NCBI RefSeq assembly: GCF_051014445.1
Contig: NC_135134.1
Coordinates: forward strand, 3,749,672 to 3,813,671
Direction of reading: 5' to 3'
DNA length: 64,000 bases
Source: Colletes latitarsis
Lineage: Eukaryota; Arthropoda; Insecta; Hymenoptera; Colletidae
The first letter of the stretch is position 1, and each line of letters opens with the position of its first letter. The position numbers were made by a program, and so were the translations under genes. This document shows, one piece after another, positions 1-14,167 of this stretch. The notes under the pieces were generated by a model that did not search any database, was not told the origin of the DNA, and saw nothing but the letters and a program-made list of their open reading frames with translations.

Positions 1-3000
1 TTTGCCCTCATCAGGATCATATTTTCGCATTTTTCACATACTTGTTGAACAGATCCCTGGCTTTTTCTGGTTTGGATCACGTAGTAATGTGGTACCACAC
101 TGAAACAGTCCATTAAACCTGGCTTCGATAAATATTTTAGAGGATAACGCAAGTTAGGTCTGGGATAGGTCCGGGATTTGCCCTCATCAGGGTCATATTT
201 TCGCATTTTTCACATACTTGTTGAACAGATCCCTGGCTTTTTCTGGTTTGGATCACGTAGTAATGTGGTACCACACTGAAGCAGTCCATTAAACCTGGTT
301 TCGAACAATATTTTAGAGAATAACGCATGTTAGGTCTTGGTTAGGTCTGGAATTTGCTCTCATCAGGCTCGTACTTTCGCATATTTCTCATAGATGATGG
401 CCAGATTCTGGGCTTTCTCTGGTTTGGATCACGTAGTAATGTGGTACCACACTGAAACAGTCGATTAAAACAGGTTTCGGTCAATATTTTAGACGAAAAC
501 GCACGTTATGTCTGGGATAGGTCTGGGATTTGCCCTCGTCAGGCTCATACTTTCGCATTCTTCACATACATGTTGAACGGATCCTGGGTTTTTTCTGCTT
601 TGGATCACGTAGTAATGTGGTACCACACCGAAACAGTCGATTAAACCTGGTTTCGATCAATATTTTTGAGGGTAACGCATGTTAGGTCTGGGTTAGGTCT
701 AGGATTTGCCCTCATCTGGCTCATTCTTTCGCATTTTTCGCATACTCGTTGGCCAGATCCTGGGCTTTTTCTGGTTTGGATCACGTAGTAATGTGGTACC
801 AAACTGAAACAGTCCACGAAACCTGGTTTCGATCAATATTTTCGACGATATCGCATGTTAGGTCTGGGATAGTTCTGGGATTTGCCATCATCAGGGTCAT
901 ACTTTCGCATTTTTCGCATACTCGTTGGCCAGATCCTAGGCTTTCACTGGTCTGCATCACGTAGCAATCTGGTACCACACTGAAACAGTCGATTAAACCT
1001 GGTTTCGATCAATATTTTAGATGATATCGCATGTTAGGTCTGTGATAGGTCTGGGATTTGCCCTCATCAGGGTCATACTATCGCATATTTCTTATACTTG
1101 TTGGGCAGATCCTTGGATTTTTCTGGATTGGATCACGTAGTAATGTGGTACCACAGAGAAACAGTTAATTAAACCTGGATACGACCAATATTTTAGAGGA
1201 TACACCATGTTAGGTCTAGGTTAGGCCTGGGATTTGCCCTCATGTGTCTCATACTTTCGTATATTTCTCATACTTGTTGGCCAGATCCTGGGCTTTTTCT
1301 GGTTTGGATCACGTAGTAATGTGGTACCACTCTGAAACAGTCGATTAAACCTGGTTTCGATCAATATTTTAGACGATATCGCATGTTAGGTCTGGGATAG
1401 GTCTGGGATTTGCCCACATCAGGGTCATACTTTCGCATTTTTCACATACTTGTTGAACAGAACCCTGGCTTTTTCTGGTTTGGATCGCGTAGTAAAGTGG
1501 TACCACACTGAAACAGTCGATTAATCCCGGTCTCGATCAATATTTTATAGGATAACGCAAGTTAGGTCTGGGATAGGTGTGGGATCTGCCCTCATCAGGC
1601 TCATACCTTCGCATTTCTCACATACTTGTCGGCCAGATCCTGGGCTTTCACTGGTCTGGATCACGTAGTAATGTCGTGCCACACTGAAACAGTCGATTAA
1701 ACCTGGTTTCGATCAATATTTTTGAGGGTAACGCATGTTAGGTCTGGGTTAGGTCTAGGATTTGCCCTCATCTGGCTCATTCTTTCGCATTTTTCGCATA
1801 CTCGTTGGCCAGATCCTGGGGTTTTTCTGGTTTGGATCACGTAGTAATGTGGCACCACACTGAAACAGTCGATTAAACCTGGTTTCGATCAATATTTTAG
1901 AGGATAACGCATGTTAGGTCTAGGTTAGGCCTGGGATTTGCCCTCATCAGGCTCATACTTTCGCATTTTTCACATACTTGTTGTACAGATCCTGGGTTTT
2001 TTCTGGCTTGAATCACGTGGTAATGTGGTACTACACTGATACAGTCCATGAAACCTGGTTTCGATCAATATTTTAGAGGATAACTCATGCTTGGTCTGCA
2101 AATGGGTCTGGGATTTGCCCTCATCAGGCTCATAGTTTCGCGTTTTTCACATACTTGTTGAACAGATCCTGGGCTTTTTCTGGTTTGGATCGCGTAGTAA
2201 TGTGGTACCACACGGAAACAGTCGATTAAACCTGGCTTCGATCAATATTTTAGACGATATCGCATGTTAGGTCTGGGATTTGCACTCATCAGGGTCATAC
2301 TTTGGAATTTTGCCATACTTGTTGAACAGAACCCTGGCTTTTTCTGGTTTGGATCACGTAGTAAAGTGGAACCACACTGAAACAGTCGATTAATCCCGGT
2401 CTTGATGAATATTTTATAGGATAACGAAAGTTAGGTCAGGGATAGGTATGGGTTCTGCCCTCATCAGTCTCATACCTTCGCATTTCTCACATACTTGTTG
2501 GCCAGATCCTGGGCTTTCACTTCCTGGATCTCGTAGTAATGTGGTACCACACTGAAACAGTCCATTAAACCTGGTTTTGATCAATATTTTAGAGGGTAAC
2601 TCATGCTCGGTCTAGGTTAGGCCTGGGATTTGCCCCCATCAGACCCATGCTTTCGCATTCTTCACATACTTGTTGAACAGATCCTGGCTTATTTCAGGTT
2701 TGGATCATGTAGTAATGTGGTGCCACACTGAAACAGTCAATTATCCCTGGACTCGATCAATATTTTAGACGATATCGCATGTTATGTCTGGGATAGTTCT
2801 GGGATTTGCCAACATCAGGGTCATACTTTTGCATTTTTCGCATACTCGTTGGCCAGATCCTGGGCTTTCACTGGTCTGGATCACGTAGTGATGTGGTATC
2901 ACACTGAAACAGTCGATTAAACCTGGTTTCGATCAATATTTTTGAGGGTAACGCATGTTAGGTCTGGGTTAGGTCTAGGATTTGCCCTCATCTGGCTCAT

Positions 3001-6000
3001 TCTTTCGCATTTTTCGCATACTCGTTGGCCAGATCCTGGGCTTTTTCTAGTTTGGATCACGTAGTAGTGTGGTACCACTCTGAAATAGTCGATTAAACCA
3101 GGTTTCGATCAATATTTTAGACGATATCGCATGTTAGGTCTGGGATAGGTCTGGGATTTGCCATCATCAGGGTCATACTTTCGCATTTTTCACATACTTG
3201 TTGAACAGAACCCTGGCTTTTTCTGGTTTGGATCACGTAGTAAAGTGGTACCACACTGAAACAGTCGATTAATCCCGGTCTCGATCAATATTTTATAGGA
3301 TAACGCAAGTTAGGTCTGGGATAGGTGTGGGATCTGCCCTCATCAGGCTCATACCTTCGCATTTCTCACATACTTGTCGGCCAGATCCTGGGCTTTCACT
3401 GGTCTGCATCACGTAGTAATGTGGTACCACACTGAAACAGTCGACTAAACCTGGTTTCGATCAATATTTTTGAGGGTAACGCATGTTAGGTCTGGGTTAG
3501 GTCTAGGATTTGCCCTCATCTGGCTCATTCATTCGCATTTTTCGCATACTCGTTGGCCAGATCCTGGGCTTTTTCTGGTTTGGATCACGTAGTAATGTGG
3601 TACCACACTGAAACAGTCCACGAAACCTGGTTTCGATCAATATTTTAGACGATATCGCATGTTAGGTCTGGGATAGTTCTGGGATTTGCCATCATCAGGG
3701 TCATACTTTCGCATTTTTCGCATACTCGTTGGCCAGATCCTAGGCTTTCACTGGTCTGCATCACGTAGCAATCTGGTACCACACTGAAACAGTCGATTAA
3801 ACCTGGTTTCGATCAATATTTTAGATGATATCGCATGTTAGGTCTGGGATAGGTCTGGGATTTGCCCTCATCAGGGTCATACTTTCGCATATTTCTCATA
3901 CTTGTTGGGCAGATCCTTGGATTTTTCTGGATTGGATCACGTAGTAATGTGGTACCACAGAGAAACAGTTAATTAAACCTGGTTTCGATCAATATTTTAG
4001 AGGATAACGCATGTTAGGTCTAGGTTAGGCCTGGGATTTGCCCTCATGAGTCTCATACTTTCGCATATTTCTCATACTCGTTGAACAGAACCCTGGCTTT
4101 TTCTGGTTTGGATCACGTAGTAAAGTGGTAACACACTGAAACAGTCGATTAATCCCGGTCACGATCAATATTTTATAGGATATCGAAAGTTAGGTCTGGG
4201 ATAGTTGTGGGATCTGCACTCATCAGGCTCATACCTTCGCATTTCTCACATACTTGTTGGCCAGATCCTGGGCTTTCACTGGTCTGGATCACGTAGTAAT
4301 GTGGTACCACACTGAAACAGTCGATTAAACCTGGTTTCGATCAATATTTTAGACGATATCGCATGTTAGGTCTAGGTTAGGCCTGGGATTTGCCCTCATC
4401 AGGCTCATACTTTCGCATTTTTCATATACTTGTTGTACAGATCCTGGGTTTTTTCTGGCTTGAATCACGTGGTAATGTGGTACCACACTGAAACAGTCCA
4501 TTAAACCTGGTTTTGATCAATATTTTAGAGGGTAACTCATGCTCGGTCTAGGTTAGGCCTGGGATTTGCCCCCATCAGACCCATGCTTTCGCATACTTCA
4601 CATACTTGTTGAACAGATCCTGGCTTATTTCAGGTTTGGATCATGTAGTAATGTGGTGCCACACTGAAACAGTCAATTATCCCTGGACTCGATCAATATT
4701 TTAGACGATATCGCATGTTAGGTCTGGGATAGTTCTGGGATTTGCCAACATCAGGGTCATGCTTTTGCATTTTTCGCATACTCGTTGGCCAGATCCTGGG
4801 CTTTCACTGGTCTGGATCACGTAGTAATGTGGTACCACACTGAAACAGTCCATTAAACCTGGTTTCGATCAATATTTTAGAGGATAACGCAAGTTAGGTC
4901 TAGAATAGGCCTGGGATTTTCCCTCATCAGACACATACTTTCGCATTCTTCACATAATTGTTGAACGGATCCTGGGTTTTTTCTGGTTTGGAACACGTAG
5001 TAATGTGGTACCACACAGAAAAAGTCCATTAAACCTGGATTCGATGAATATTTTAGAGAATAACTCATGTTAGATCTAGGTTAGGTCTGGGATTTGCTCT
5101 CATCAGTCTCGTACTTTCGCATATTTCTCATACTTGATGGCCAGATTCTGGGCTTTTTCTGGTTTGGATCCCGTAGTAATGTGGTACCACTCTGAAACAG
5201 TCCATTAAACCTGGTTTTGATCAATATTTTAGAGGGTAACTCATGCTCGGTCTAGGTTAGGCCTGGGATTTGCCCCCATCAGACCCATGCTTTCGCATTC
5301 TTCACATACTTGTTGAACAGATCCTGGCTTATTTCAGGTTTGGATCATGTAGTAATGTGGTGCCACACTGAAACAGTCAATTATCCCTGGACTCGATCAA
5401 TATTTTAGACGATATCGCATGTTAGGTCTGGGATAGTTCTGGGATTTGCCAACATCAGGGTCATACTTTTGCATTTTTCGCATACTCGTTGGCCAGATCC
5501 TGGGCTTTCACTGGTCTGGATCACGTAGTAATGTGGTACCACACTGAAACAGTCCATTAAACCTGGTTTCGGACAATATCTTTGAGGATAACGCATGTTA
5601 TGTCTGGGTTAGGTCTAGCATTTGCCCTCATCTGGCTCATTCTTTCGCGTTTTGCGCATACTCGTTGGCCAGATCCTGGGCTTTGTCTGGTTTGGATCAC
5701 GTAGTAATGTGGTACCACACTGAAACAGTCCACGAAACCTGGTTTCGATCAATATTTTAGACGATATCGCATGTTAGGTCTGGGATAGTTCTGGGATTTG
5801 CCACCATCAGGGTCATACTTTCGCATTTTTCGCATACTCGTTGGCCAGATCCTGGGCTTTCACTGGTCTGCATCACGTAGCAATCTGGTACCACACTGAA
5901 ACAGTCGATTAAACCTGGATTCGTTCAATATTTTAGATGATATCACATTTTAGGTCTGTGATAGGTCTGGGATTTGCCCTCATCAGGGTCATACTTTCGT

Positions 6001-7855
6001 ATATTTCTCATACTTGTTGGGCAGATCCTTGGATTTTTCTGGATTGGATCACGTAGTAATGTGGTACCACAAAGAAACAGTTAACTAAACCTGGATACGA
6101 CCAATATTTTAGAGGGTACACCATGTTAGGTCTAGGTTAGGCCTGCGATTTGCCATCATGAGTCTCATACTTTCGCATATTTCTCATACTTGTTGGGCAG
6201 ATCCTTGGATTTTACTGGATTGGATTACGTAGTAATGTAGTACCACTCTGAAACAGCCGATTAAAACTGGTTTCGATCATTATTTTTGATGATAACGCAT
6301 GTTAGGTCTGGGTTAGGTCCAGGATTTGCCTTCATCAGACCCATACTTTCGCATTCTTCACATACTTGTTGGCGAGATCCTGGGTTTTCTCTGGCTTGAA
6401 TCACGTGGTAATGTGGTACCACACTGAAACCGTCCATGAAACCTGGTTTCGATCAATATTTTAGAGGATAACGCATGTTAGGTCTAGGTTAGGCCTGGGA
6501 TTTGTCCTCATCAGACTCAAACTTTCGCATATTTCTCATACTTGTTGAACAGATCCTGGGCTTTTTCTGGTATGGATCACGTAGGAATGTGGTACCCCAC
6601 TGAAACAGTCCATTAAACCTGGTTTCGATCAATATTTTAGAGGATAACGCAAGTTAGGTCAAGGTTAGGCCTGGGATTTTCCCTCATCAGACACATACTT
6701 TCGCATTCTTCACATACTTGTTGAACGGATCCTGGGTTTTTTCTGGTTTGGAACACGTAGTAATGTGGTACCACACTGAAAAAGTCCATTAAGCCTGGAT
6801 TCGATGAATATTTTAGAGAATGACCCATGTTAGATCTAGGTCAGGTCTGGGATTTGCTCTCATCAGTCTCGTACTTTCGCATATTTCTCATGCTTGATGG
6901 CCAGATTCTGGGCTTTTTCTGGTATGGATCCCGTAGTAATGTGGTACCACACTGAAACAGTCCATTAAACCTGGTTTCGATCAATATTTTAGAGGATAAC
7001 GCATGTTATATCTAGGTTGGGCCTGGGATTTGCCTTCATCAGACACATACTTTCGCATTCTCCACATACTTGTTGACGAGATCCTGGGTTTTTCCTGGTT
7101 TGGATCGCGTAGTAGTGTGGTACCACACTGAAACATTCAATTAAACCTGGTTTCGATCAATATTTTAGAGGATAACGCATGTTATATCTAGGTTGGGCCT
7201 GGGATTTGCCCTCATCAGACACATACTTTCGCATTCTCCACATACTTGTTAAACAGATCCTGGGCTTTTTCTGGATTGGATCACGTAGTAATGTGGTGCC
7301 ACACTGAAACAGTAAATTAATCCTGGTTTCGATCAATATTTTATAGGATAACGCAAGTTAGGTCTGGGATAGGTCCGGGATTTGCCCTCAGCAGGCTCAT
7401 ACTTTCGCATATTTCTCATACTTGATGGCCAGATCCTGCGCTTTCTCTGGATTGCATCACGTAGTAATGTGGTACCACACTGAAACAGTCAATTAAACGT
7501 GGTTTCGATCAATATTTTAGAGGATAACGCATGTTATATCTAGGTTGGGCCTGGGATTTGCCCTCATCAGACACATACTTTCGCATTCTCCACATACTTG
7601 TTGACGAGATCCTGGGTTTTTTCTGGTTTGGATCGCGTAGTAGTGTGGTACCACACTGAAACATTCAATTAAATCTGGTTTCGATCAATATTTTTGAGGA
7701 TAACGCATGTTAGGTCTGGGTTAGGTCTAGGATTTGCCCTCATCAGACTCAAACTTTCGCATATTTCTCATACCTGTTGAACAGATCCTGGGTTTTTTCT
7801 GGTTTGGATCACGTAGTAATGTGGTACCACTCTGAAACAGTCGATTAAACCTGGT

Positions 7856-10800
7856 TTCGATCAATATTTTAGACGATATCGCATGTTAGGTCTGGGTTAG
7901 GTCTAGTATTTGCCCTCATCAGACTCATACTTTCGTATATTTCTCATACTTGTTGGCCAGATCCTTGGATTTTTCTGGATTGGATCACGTAGTAATGTGG
8001 TACCACACTGAAATAGTCGATTAATCCCGGTCTCGATCAATATTATATAGGATATCGAAAGTTAGGTCTGGGATAGGTGTGGGACCTGCACTCATCAGGC
8101 TCATACCTTCGCATTTCTCACATACTTGTTGGCCAGATCCTGGGCTTTCACTGGTCTGGATCACGTAGTAATGTGGTACCACACTGAAACAGTCGATTAA
8201 ACCTGGTTTCGATCAATATTTTTGAGGGTAACGCATGTTATGTCTGGGTTAGGTCTAGGATTTGCCCTCATCTGGCTCATTCTTTCGCATATTTCTCATA
8301 CTTGTTGAACAGAACCCTGGCTTTTTCTGGTTTGGATCACGTAGTAATGTGGTACCACACTGAAACAGTCGATTAAACCTGGTCTCGATCAATATTTTGG
8401 ACGATATCGCATGTTAGGTCTGGGATAGTTCTGGGATTTGCCATCATGAGGGTCATACTTTCGCATTTTTCGCATACTCGTTGGCCAGATCCTGGGCTTT
8501 CACTGGTCTGGATCACGCAGCAGTCTGGTACCACACTGAAACAGTCGATTAAACATGGTCTCGATCAATATTTTAGATGATATCGCATGTTTGGTCTGGG
8601 ATAGGTCTGGGATTTGCCCTCATCAGGGTCATGCTTTCGCATATTTCTCATACTTGTTGGGCAGATCCTTGGATTTTTCTGGATTGGATCACGTAGTAAT
8701 GTGGTACCACAGAGAAACAGTTAATTAAACCTGGATACGACCAATGTTTTAGAGGATACACCATGTTAGGTCTAGGTTAGGCTTGGGATTTGCCCTCATC
8801 TGGCTCATACTTTCGCATATTTCTCATACTTGTTAGCCAGATCCTGGGCTTTTTCTGGTTTGGATCACGTAGTAATGTGGTACCACTCTGAAACAGTCGA
8901 TTAAACCTGGTTTCGATCAATATTTTAGACGATATCGCATGTTAGGTCTAGGTTAGGCCTGGGATTTGCCCTCATCAGACTCAAACTTTCGCATATTTCT
9001 CATACCTGTTGAACAGATCCTGGGTTTTTTCTGGTTTGGATCACGTAGTAATGTGGTACCACTCTGAAACAGTCGATTAAACCTGGTTTCGATCAATATT
9101 TTAGACGATATCGCATGATAGGTCTGGGTTAGGTCTAGTATTTGCCCTCATCAGACTCATACTTTCGTATATTTCTCATACTTGTTGGCCAGATCCTTGG
9201 ATTTTTCTGGATTGGATCACGTAGTAATGTGGTACCACACTGAAATAGTCGATTAATCCCGGTCTCGATCAATATTTTACAGGATAACGCAATTTAGGTC
9301 GGGGATAGGTGTGGGATCTGCCCTCATCACGCTCATACCTTCGCATTTCTCACATACTTGTTGGCCAGATCCTGGGCTTTCACTGGTCTGGATCACGTAG
9401 TAATTGTGGTACCACACTGGAACAGTACATGAAACCTAGTCTCGGTCAATATTTTTGAGGGTAACGCATGTTAGGTCTGGGTTAGGTCTAGGATTTGCCC
9501 TCATCTGGCTCATTCTTTCGCATTTTTCGCATACTCGTTGGCCAGATCCTGGGGTTTTTCTGGTTTGGATCACGTAGTAATGTGGCACCACACTGAAACA
9601 GTCGATTAAACCTGGTTTCGATCAATATTTTAGAGGATAACGCATGTTAGGTCTTGGTTAGGCCTGGGATTTGCCCTCATCAGGCTCATACTTTCGCATT
9701 TTTCACATACTTGTTGTACAGATCCTGGGTTTTTTCTGGCTTGAACCACGTGGTAATGTGGTACTACACTGATACAGTCCATGAAACCTGGTTTCGATCA
9801 ATATTTTAGAGGATAACGCATGTTAGGTCGAGGTTAGGCCTGGGATTTGCCCTCATGACTCTCATACTTTCGCATATTTCTCATACTTGTTGGCCAGATC
9901 CTGGGCGTTTTCTGGTTTGGATCACGTAGTAATGTGGTACCACACTGAAACAGTCGATTACGCCTGGTTGCGGTCAATATTTTAGAGGATAACTCATGCT
10001 TGGTCTGCGATAGGTCTGGGATTTGCCCTCATCAGGCTCATAGTTTCGCGTTTTTCACATACTTGTTGAACAGATCCTGGGCTTTTTCTGGTTTGGATCA
10101 CGTAGTAATGTGGTACCACACTGAAACAGTCGATTAAACCTGGTTTCGATCAATATTTTAGACGATATCGCATGTTAGGTATGGGATTAGCACTCATCAG
10201 GGTCATACTTTCGCATTTTTCCCATACTTGTTGAACAGAACCCTGGCTTTTTCTGGTTTGGATCACGTAGTAAAGTGGTACCACACTGAAACAGTCGATT
10301 AATCCCGGTCTCGATGAATATTTTATAGGATAACGAAAGTTAGGTCTGGGATAGGTATGTGTTCTGCCCTCATCAGTCTCATACCTTCGCATTTCTCACA
10401 TACTCGTTGGCCAGATCCTGGGCTTTCACTTCCTGGATCTCGTAGTAATGTGGTACCACACTGAAACAGTCCATTAAACCTGGTTTTGATCATTATTTTA
10501 GAGGGTAACTCATGCTCGGTCTAGGTTAGGCCTGGGATTTGCCGCCATCAGACTCATGCTTTCGCATTCGTCACATACTTGTTGAACAGATCCTGGCTTA
10601 TTTCAGGTTTGGATCATGTAGTAATGTGGTGCCACACTGAAACAGTCAATTATCTCTGGACTCGATCAATATTTTAGACGATATCGCATGTTAGGTCTGG
10701 GATAGTTCTGGGATTTGCCAACATCAGGGTCATACTTTCGCATTTTTCACATACTTGTTGAACAGATCCTGGGTTTTTCTGGTATGGATCACGTAGGAAT

Positions 10801-11011
10801 GTGGTACCCCACTGAAACAGTCCATTAAACCTGGTTTCGATCAATATTTTAGAGGATAACGCAAGTTAGGTCAAGGTTAGGCCTGGGATTTTCCCTCATC
10901 AGACACATACTTTCGCATTCTTCACATACTTGTTGAACGGATCCTGGGTTTTTTCTGGTTTGGAACACGTAGTAATGTGGTACCACACTGAAAAAGTCCA
11001 TTAAACCTGGA
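7856..11011. repeat. 3,156-bp higher-order unit, copy 1
   Basis: First copy of a direct tandem duplication of about 18 monomers. Every landmark I compared between 7,856 and 11,011 recurs at +3,156, including unusual variants: CACGCAGCAGTCTGG, a one-base insertion in GTAGTAATTGTGG at about 9,404, and GTTGCGGTCAATATT. I found only a handful of substitutions between the copies (near 7,907, 8,223, 9,115, 9,279 and 10,515), so identity is above 99%. The left breakpoint lies in the conserved TTCGATCAATATTTTAG segment, which suggests unequal exchange between homologous positions of two monomers. Confidence 0.93.
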
Positions 11012-14000
11012 TTCGATCAATATTTTAGACGATATCGCATGTTAGGTCTGGGTTAGGTCTAGCATTTGCCCTCATCAGACTCATACTTTCGTATATTTCT
11101 CATACTTGTTGGCCAGATCCTTGGATTTTTCTGGATTGGATCACGTAGTAATGTGGTACCACACTGAAATAGTCGATTAATCCCGGTCTCGATCAATATT
11201 ATATAGGATATCGAAAGTTAGGTCTGGGATAGGTGTGGGACCTGCACTCATCAGGCTCATACCTTCGCATTTCTCACATACTTGTTGGCCAGATCCTGGG
11301 CTTTCACTGGTCTGGATCACGTAGTAATGTGGTACCACACTGAAACAGTCGATTAAACCTGGTTTCGATCAATATTTTCGAGGGTAACGCATGTTATGTC
11401 TGGGTTAGGTCTAGGATTTGCCCTCATCTGGCTCATTCTTTCGCATATTTCTCATACTTGTTGAACAGAACCCTGGCTTTTTCTGGTTTGGATCACGTAG
11501 TAATGTGGTACCACACTGAAACAGTCGATTAAACCTGGTCTCGATCAATATTTTGGACGATATCGCATGTTAGGTCTGGGATAGTTCTGGGATTTGCCAT
11601 CATGAGGGTCATACTTTCGCATTTTTCGCATACTCGTTGGCCAGATCCTGGGCTTTCACTGGTCTGGATCACGCAGCAGTCTGGTACCACACTGAAACAG
11701 TCGATTAAACATGGTCTCGATCAATATTTTAGATGATATCGCATGTTTGGTCTGGGATAGGTCTGGGATTTGCCCTCATCAGGGTCATGCTTTCGCATAT
11801 TTCTCATACTTGTTGGGCAGATCCTTGGATTTTTCTGGATTGGATCACGTAGTAATGTGGTACCACAGAGAAACAGTTAATTAAACCTGGATACGACCAA
11901 TGTTTTAGAGGATACACCATGTTAGGTCTAGGTTAGGCTTGGGATTTGCCCTCATCTGGCTCATACTTTCGCATATTTCTCATACTTGTTAGCCAGATCC
12001 TGGGCTTTTTCTGGTTTGGATCACGTAGTAATGTGGTACCACTCTGAAACAGTCGATTAAACCTGGTTTCGATCAATATTTTAGACGATATCGCATGTTA
12101 GGTCTAGGTTAGGCCTGGGATTTGCCCTCATCAGACTCAAACTTTCGCATATTTCTCATACCTGTTGAACAGATCCTGGGTTTTTTCTGGTTTGGATCAC
12201 GTAGTAATGTGGTACCACTCTGAAACAGTCGATTAAACCTGGTTTCGATCAATATTTTAGACGATATCGCATGTTAGGTCTGGGTTAGGTCTAGTATTTG
12301 CCCTCATCAGACTCATACTTTCGTATATTTCTCATACTTGTTGGCCAGATCCTTGGATTTTTCTGGATTGGATCACGTAGTAATGTGGTACCACACTGAA
12401 ATAGTCGATTAATCCCGGTCTCGATCAATATTTCACAGGATAACGCAATTTAGGTCGGGGATAGGTGTGGGATCTGCCCTCATCACGCTCATACCTTCGC
12501 ATTTCTCACATACTTGTTGGCCAGATCCTGGGCTTTCACTGGTCTGGATCACGTAGTAATTGTGGTACCACACTGGAACAGTACATGAAACCTAGTCTCG
12601 GTCAATATTTTTGAGGGTAACGCATGTTAGGTCTGGGTTAGGTCTAGGATTTGCCCTCATCTGGCTCATTCTTTCGCATTTTTCGCATACTCGTTGGCCA
12701 GATCCTGGGGTTTTTCTGGTTTGGATCACGTAGTAATGTGGCACCACACTGAAACAGTCGATTAAACCTGGTTTCGATCAATATTTTAGAGGATAACGCA
12801 TGTTAGGTCTTGGTTAGGCCTGGGATTTGCCCTCATCAGGCTCATACTTTCGCATTTTTCACATACTTGTTGTACAGATCCTGGGTTTTTTCTGGCTTGA
12901 ACCACGTGGTAATGTGGTACTACACTGATACAGTCCATGAAACCTGGTTTCGATCAATATTTTAGAGGATAACGCATGTTAGGTCGAGGTTAGGCCTGGG
13001 ATTTGCCCTCATGACTCTCATACTTTCGCATATTTCTCATACTTGTTGGCCAGATCCTGGGCGTTTTCTGGTTTGGATCACGTAGTAATGTGGTACCACA
13101 CTGAAACAGTCGATTACGCCTGGTTGCGGTCAATATTTTAGAGGATAACTCATGCTTGGTCTGCGATAGGTCTGGGATTTGCCCTCATCAGGCTCATAGT
13201 TTCGCGTTTTTCACATACTTGTTGAACAGATCCTGGGCTTTTTCTGGTTTGGATCACGTAGTAATGTGGTACCACACTGAAACAGTCGATTAAACCTGGT
13301 TTCGATCAATATTTTAGACGATATCGCATGTTAGGTATGGGATTAGCACTCATCAGGGTCATACTTTCGCATTTTTCCCATACTTGTTGAACAGAACCCT
13401 GGCTTTTTCTGGTTTGGATCACGTAGTAAAGTGGTACCACACTGAAACAGTCGATTAATCCCGGTCTCGATGAATATTTTATAGGATAACGAAAGTTAGG
13501 TCTGGGATAGGTATGTGTTCTGCCCTCATCAGTCTCATACCTTCGCATTTCTCACATACTCGTTGGCCAGATCCTGGGCTTTCACTTCCTGGATCTCGTA
13601 GTAATGTGGTACCACACTGAAACAGTCCATTAAACCTGGTTTTGATCATTATTTTAGAGGGTAACTCATGCTCCGTCTAGGTTAGGCCTGGGATTTGCCG
13701 CCATCAGACTCATGCTTTCGCATTCGTCACATACTTGTTGAACAGATCCTGGCTTATTTCAGGTTTGGATCATGTAGTAATGTGGTGCCACACTGAAACA
13801 GTCAATTATCTCTGGACTCGATCAATATTTTAGACGATATCGCATGTTAGGTCTGGGATAGTTCTGGGATTTGCCAACATCAGGGTCATACTTTCGCATT
13901 TTTCACATACTTGTTGAACAGATCCTGGGTTTTTCTGGTATGGATCACGTAGGAATGTGGTACCCCACTGAAACAGTCCATTAAACCTGGTTTCGATCAA

Positions 14001-14167
14001 TATTTTAGAGGATAACGCAAGTTAGGTCAAGGTTAGGCCTGGGATTTTCCCTCATCAGACACATACTTTCGCATTCTTCACATACTTGTTGAACGGATCC
14101 TGGGTTTTTTCTGGTTTGGAACACGTAGTAATGTGGTACCACACTGAAAAAGTCCATTAAACCTGGA
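11012..14167. repeat. 3,156-bp higher-order unit, copy 2
   Basis: Second, directly adjoining copy of the unit at 7,856-11,011. The match ends between 14,167 and 14,173, where copy 2 reads GATGAAT and copy 1 runs on as GATCAAT. The length is 12 bp short of 18 x 176, and both copies share that shortfall, so the small indels predate the duplication. The array changes its dominant monomer variants just beyond this copy. Confidence 0.93.

Larger units (their letters stand above)
1..14167. repeat. 176-bp satellite array, left domain
   Basis: Head-to-tail array of an approximately 176-bp monomer, for example 153-328 with the next unit starting at 329. Landmarks in each unit are TTAGG-like motifs at the start, a T-tract, the dyad TGTGGTACCACA and the AT-rich stretch TCAATATTTTAGA. 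This domain is rich in variants not noticed further right, such as a CTTTCACTGGTCTG segment and a TTTTTCGCATACTCG segment, and many units read GATATCGCATG. Neighbouring units differ from each other, while distant blocks resemble one another: the CACGTAGCAATCTGG variant recurs near 955, 3,763 and 5,870. No gene, RNA gene or transposon was found here. Small open frames on the minus strand are repeat by-products, because 176 is not a multiple of 3. Confidence 0.97.
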
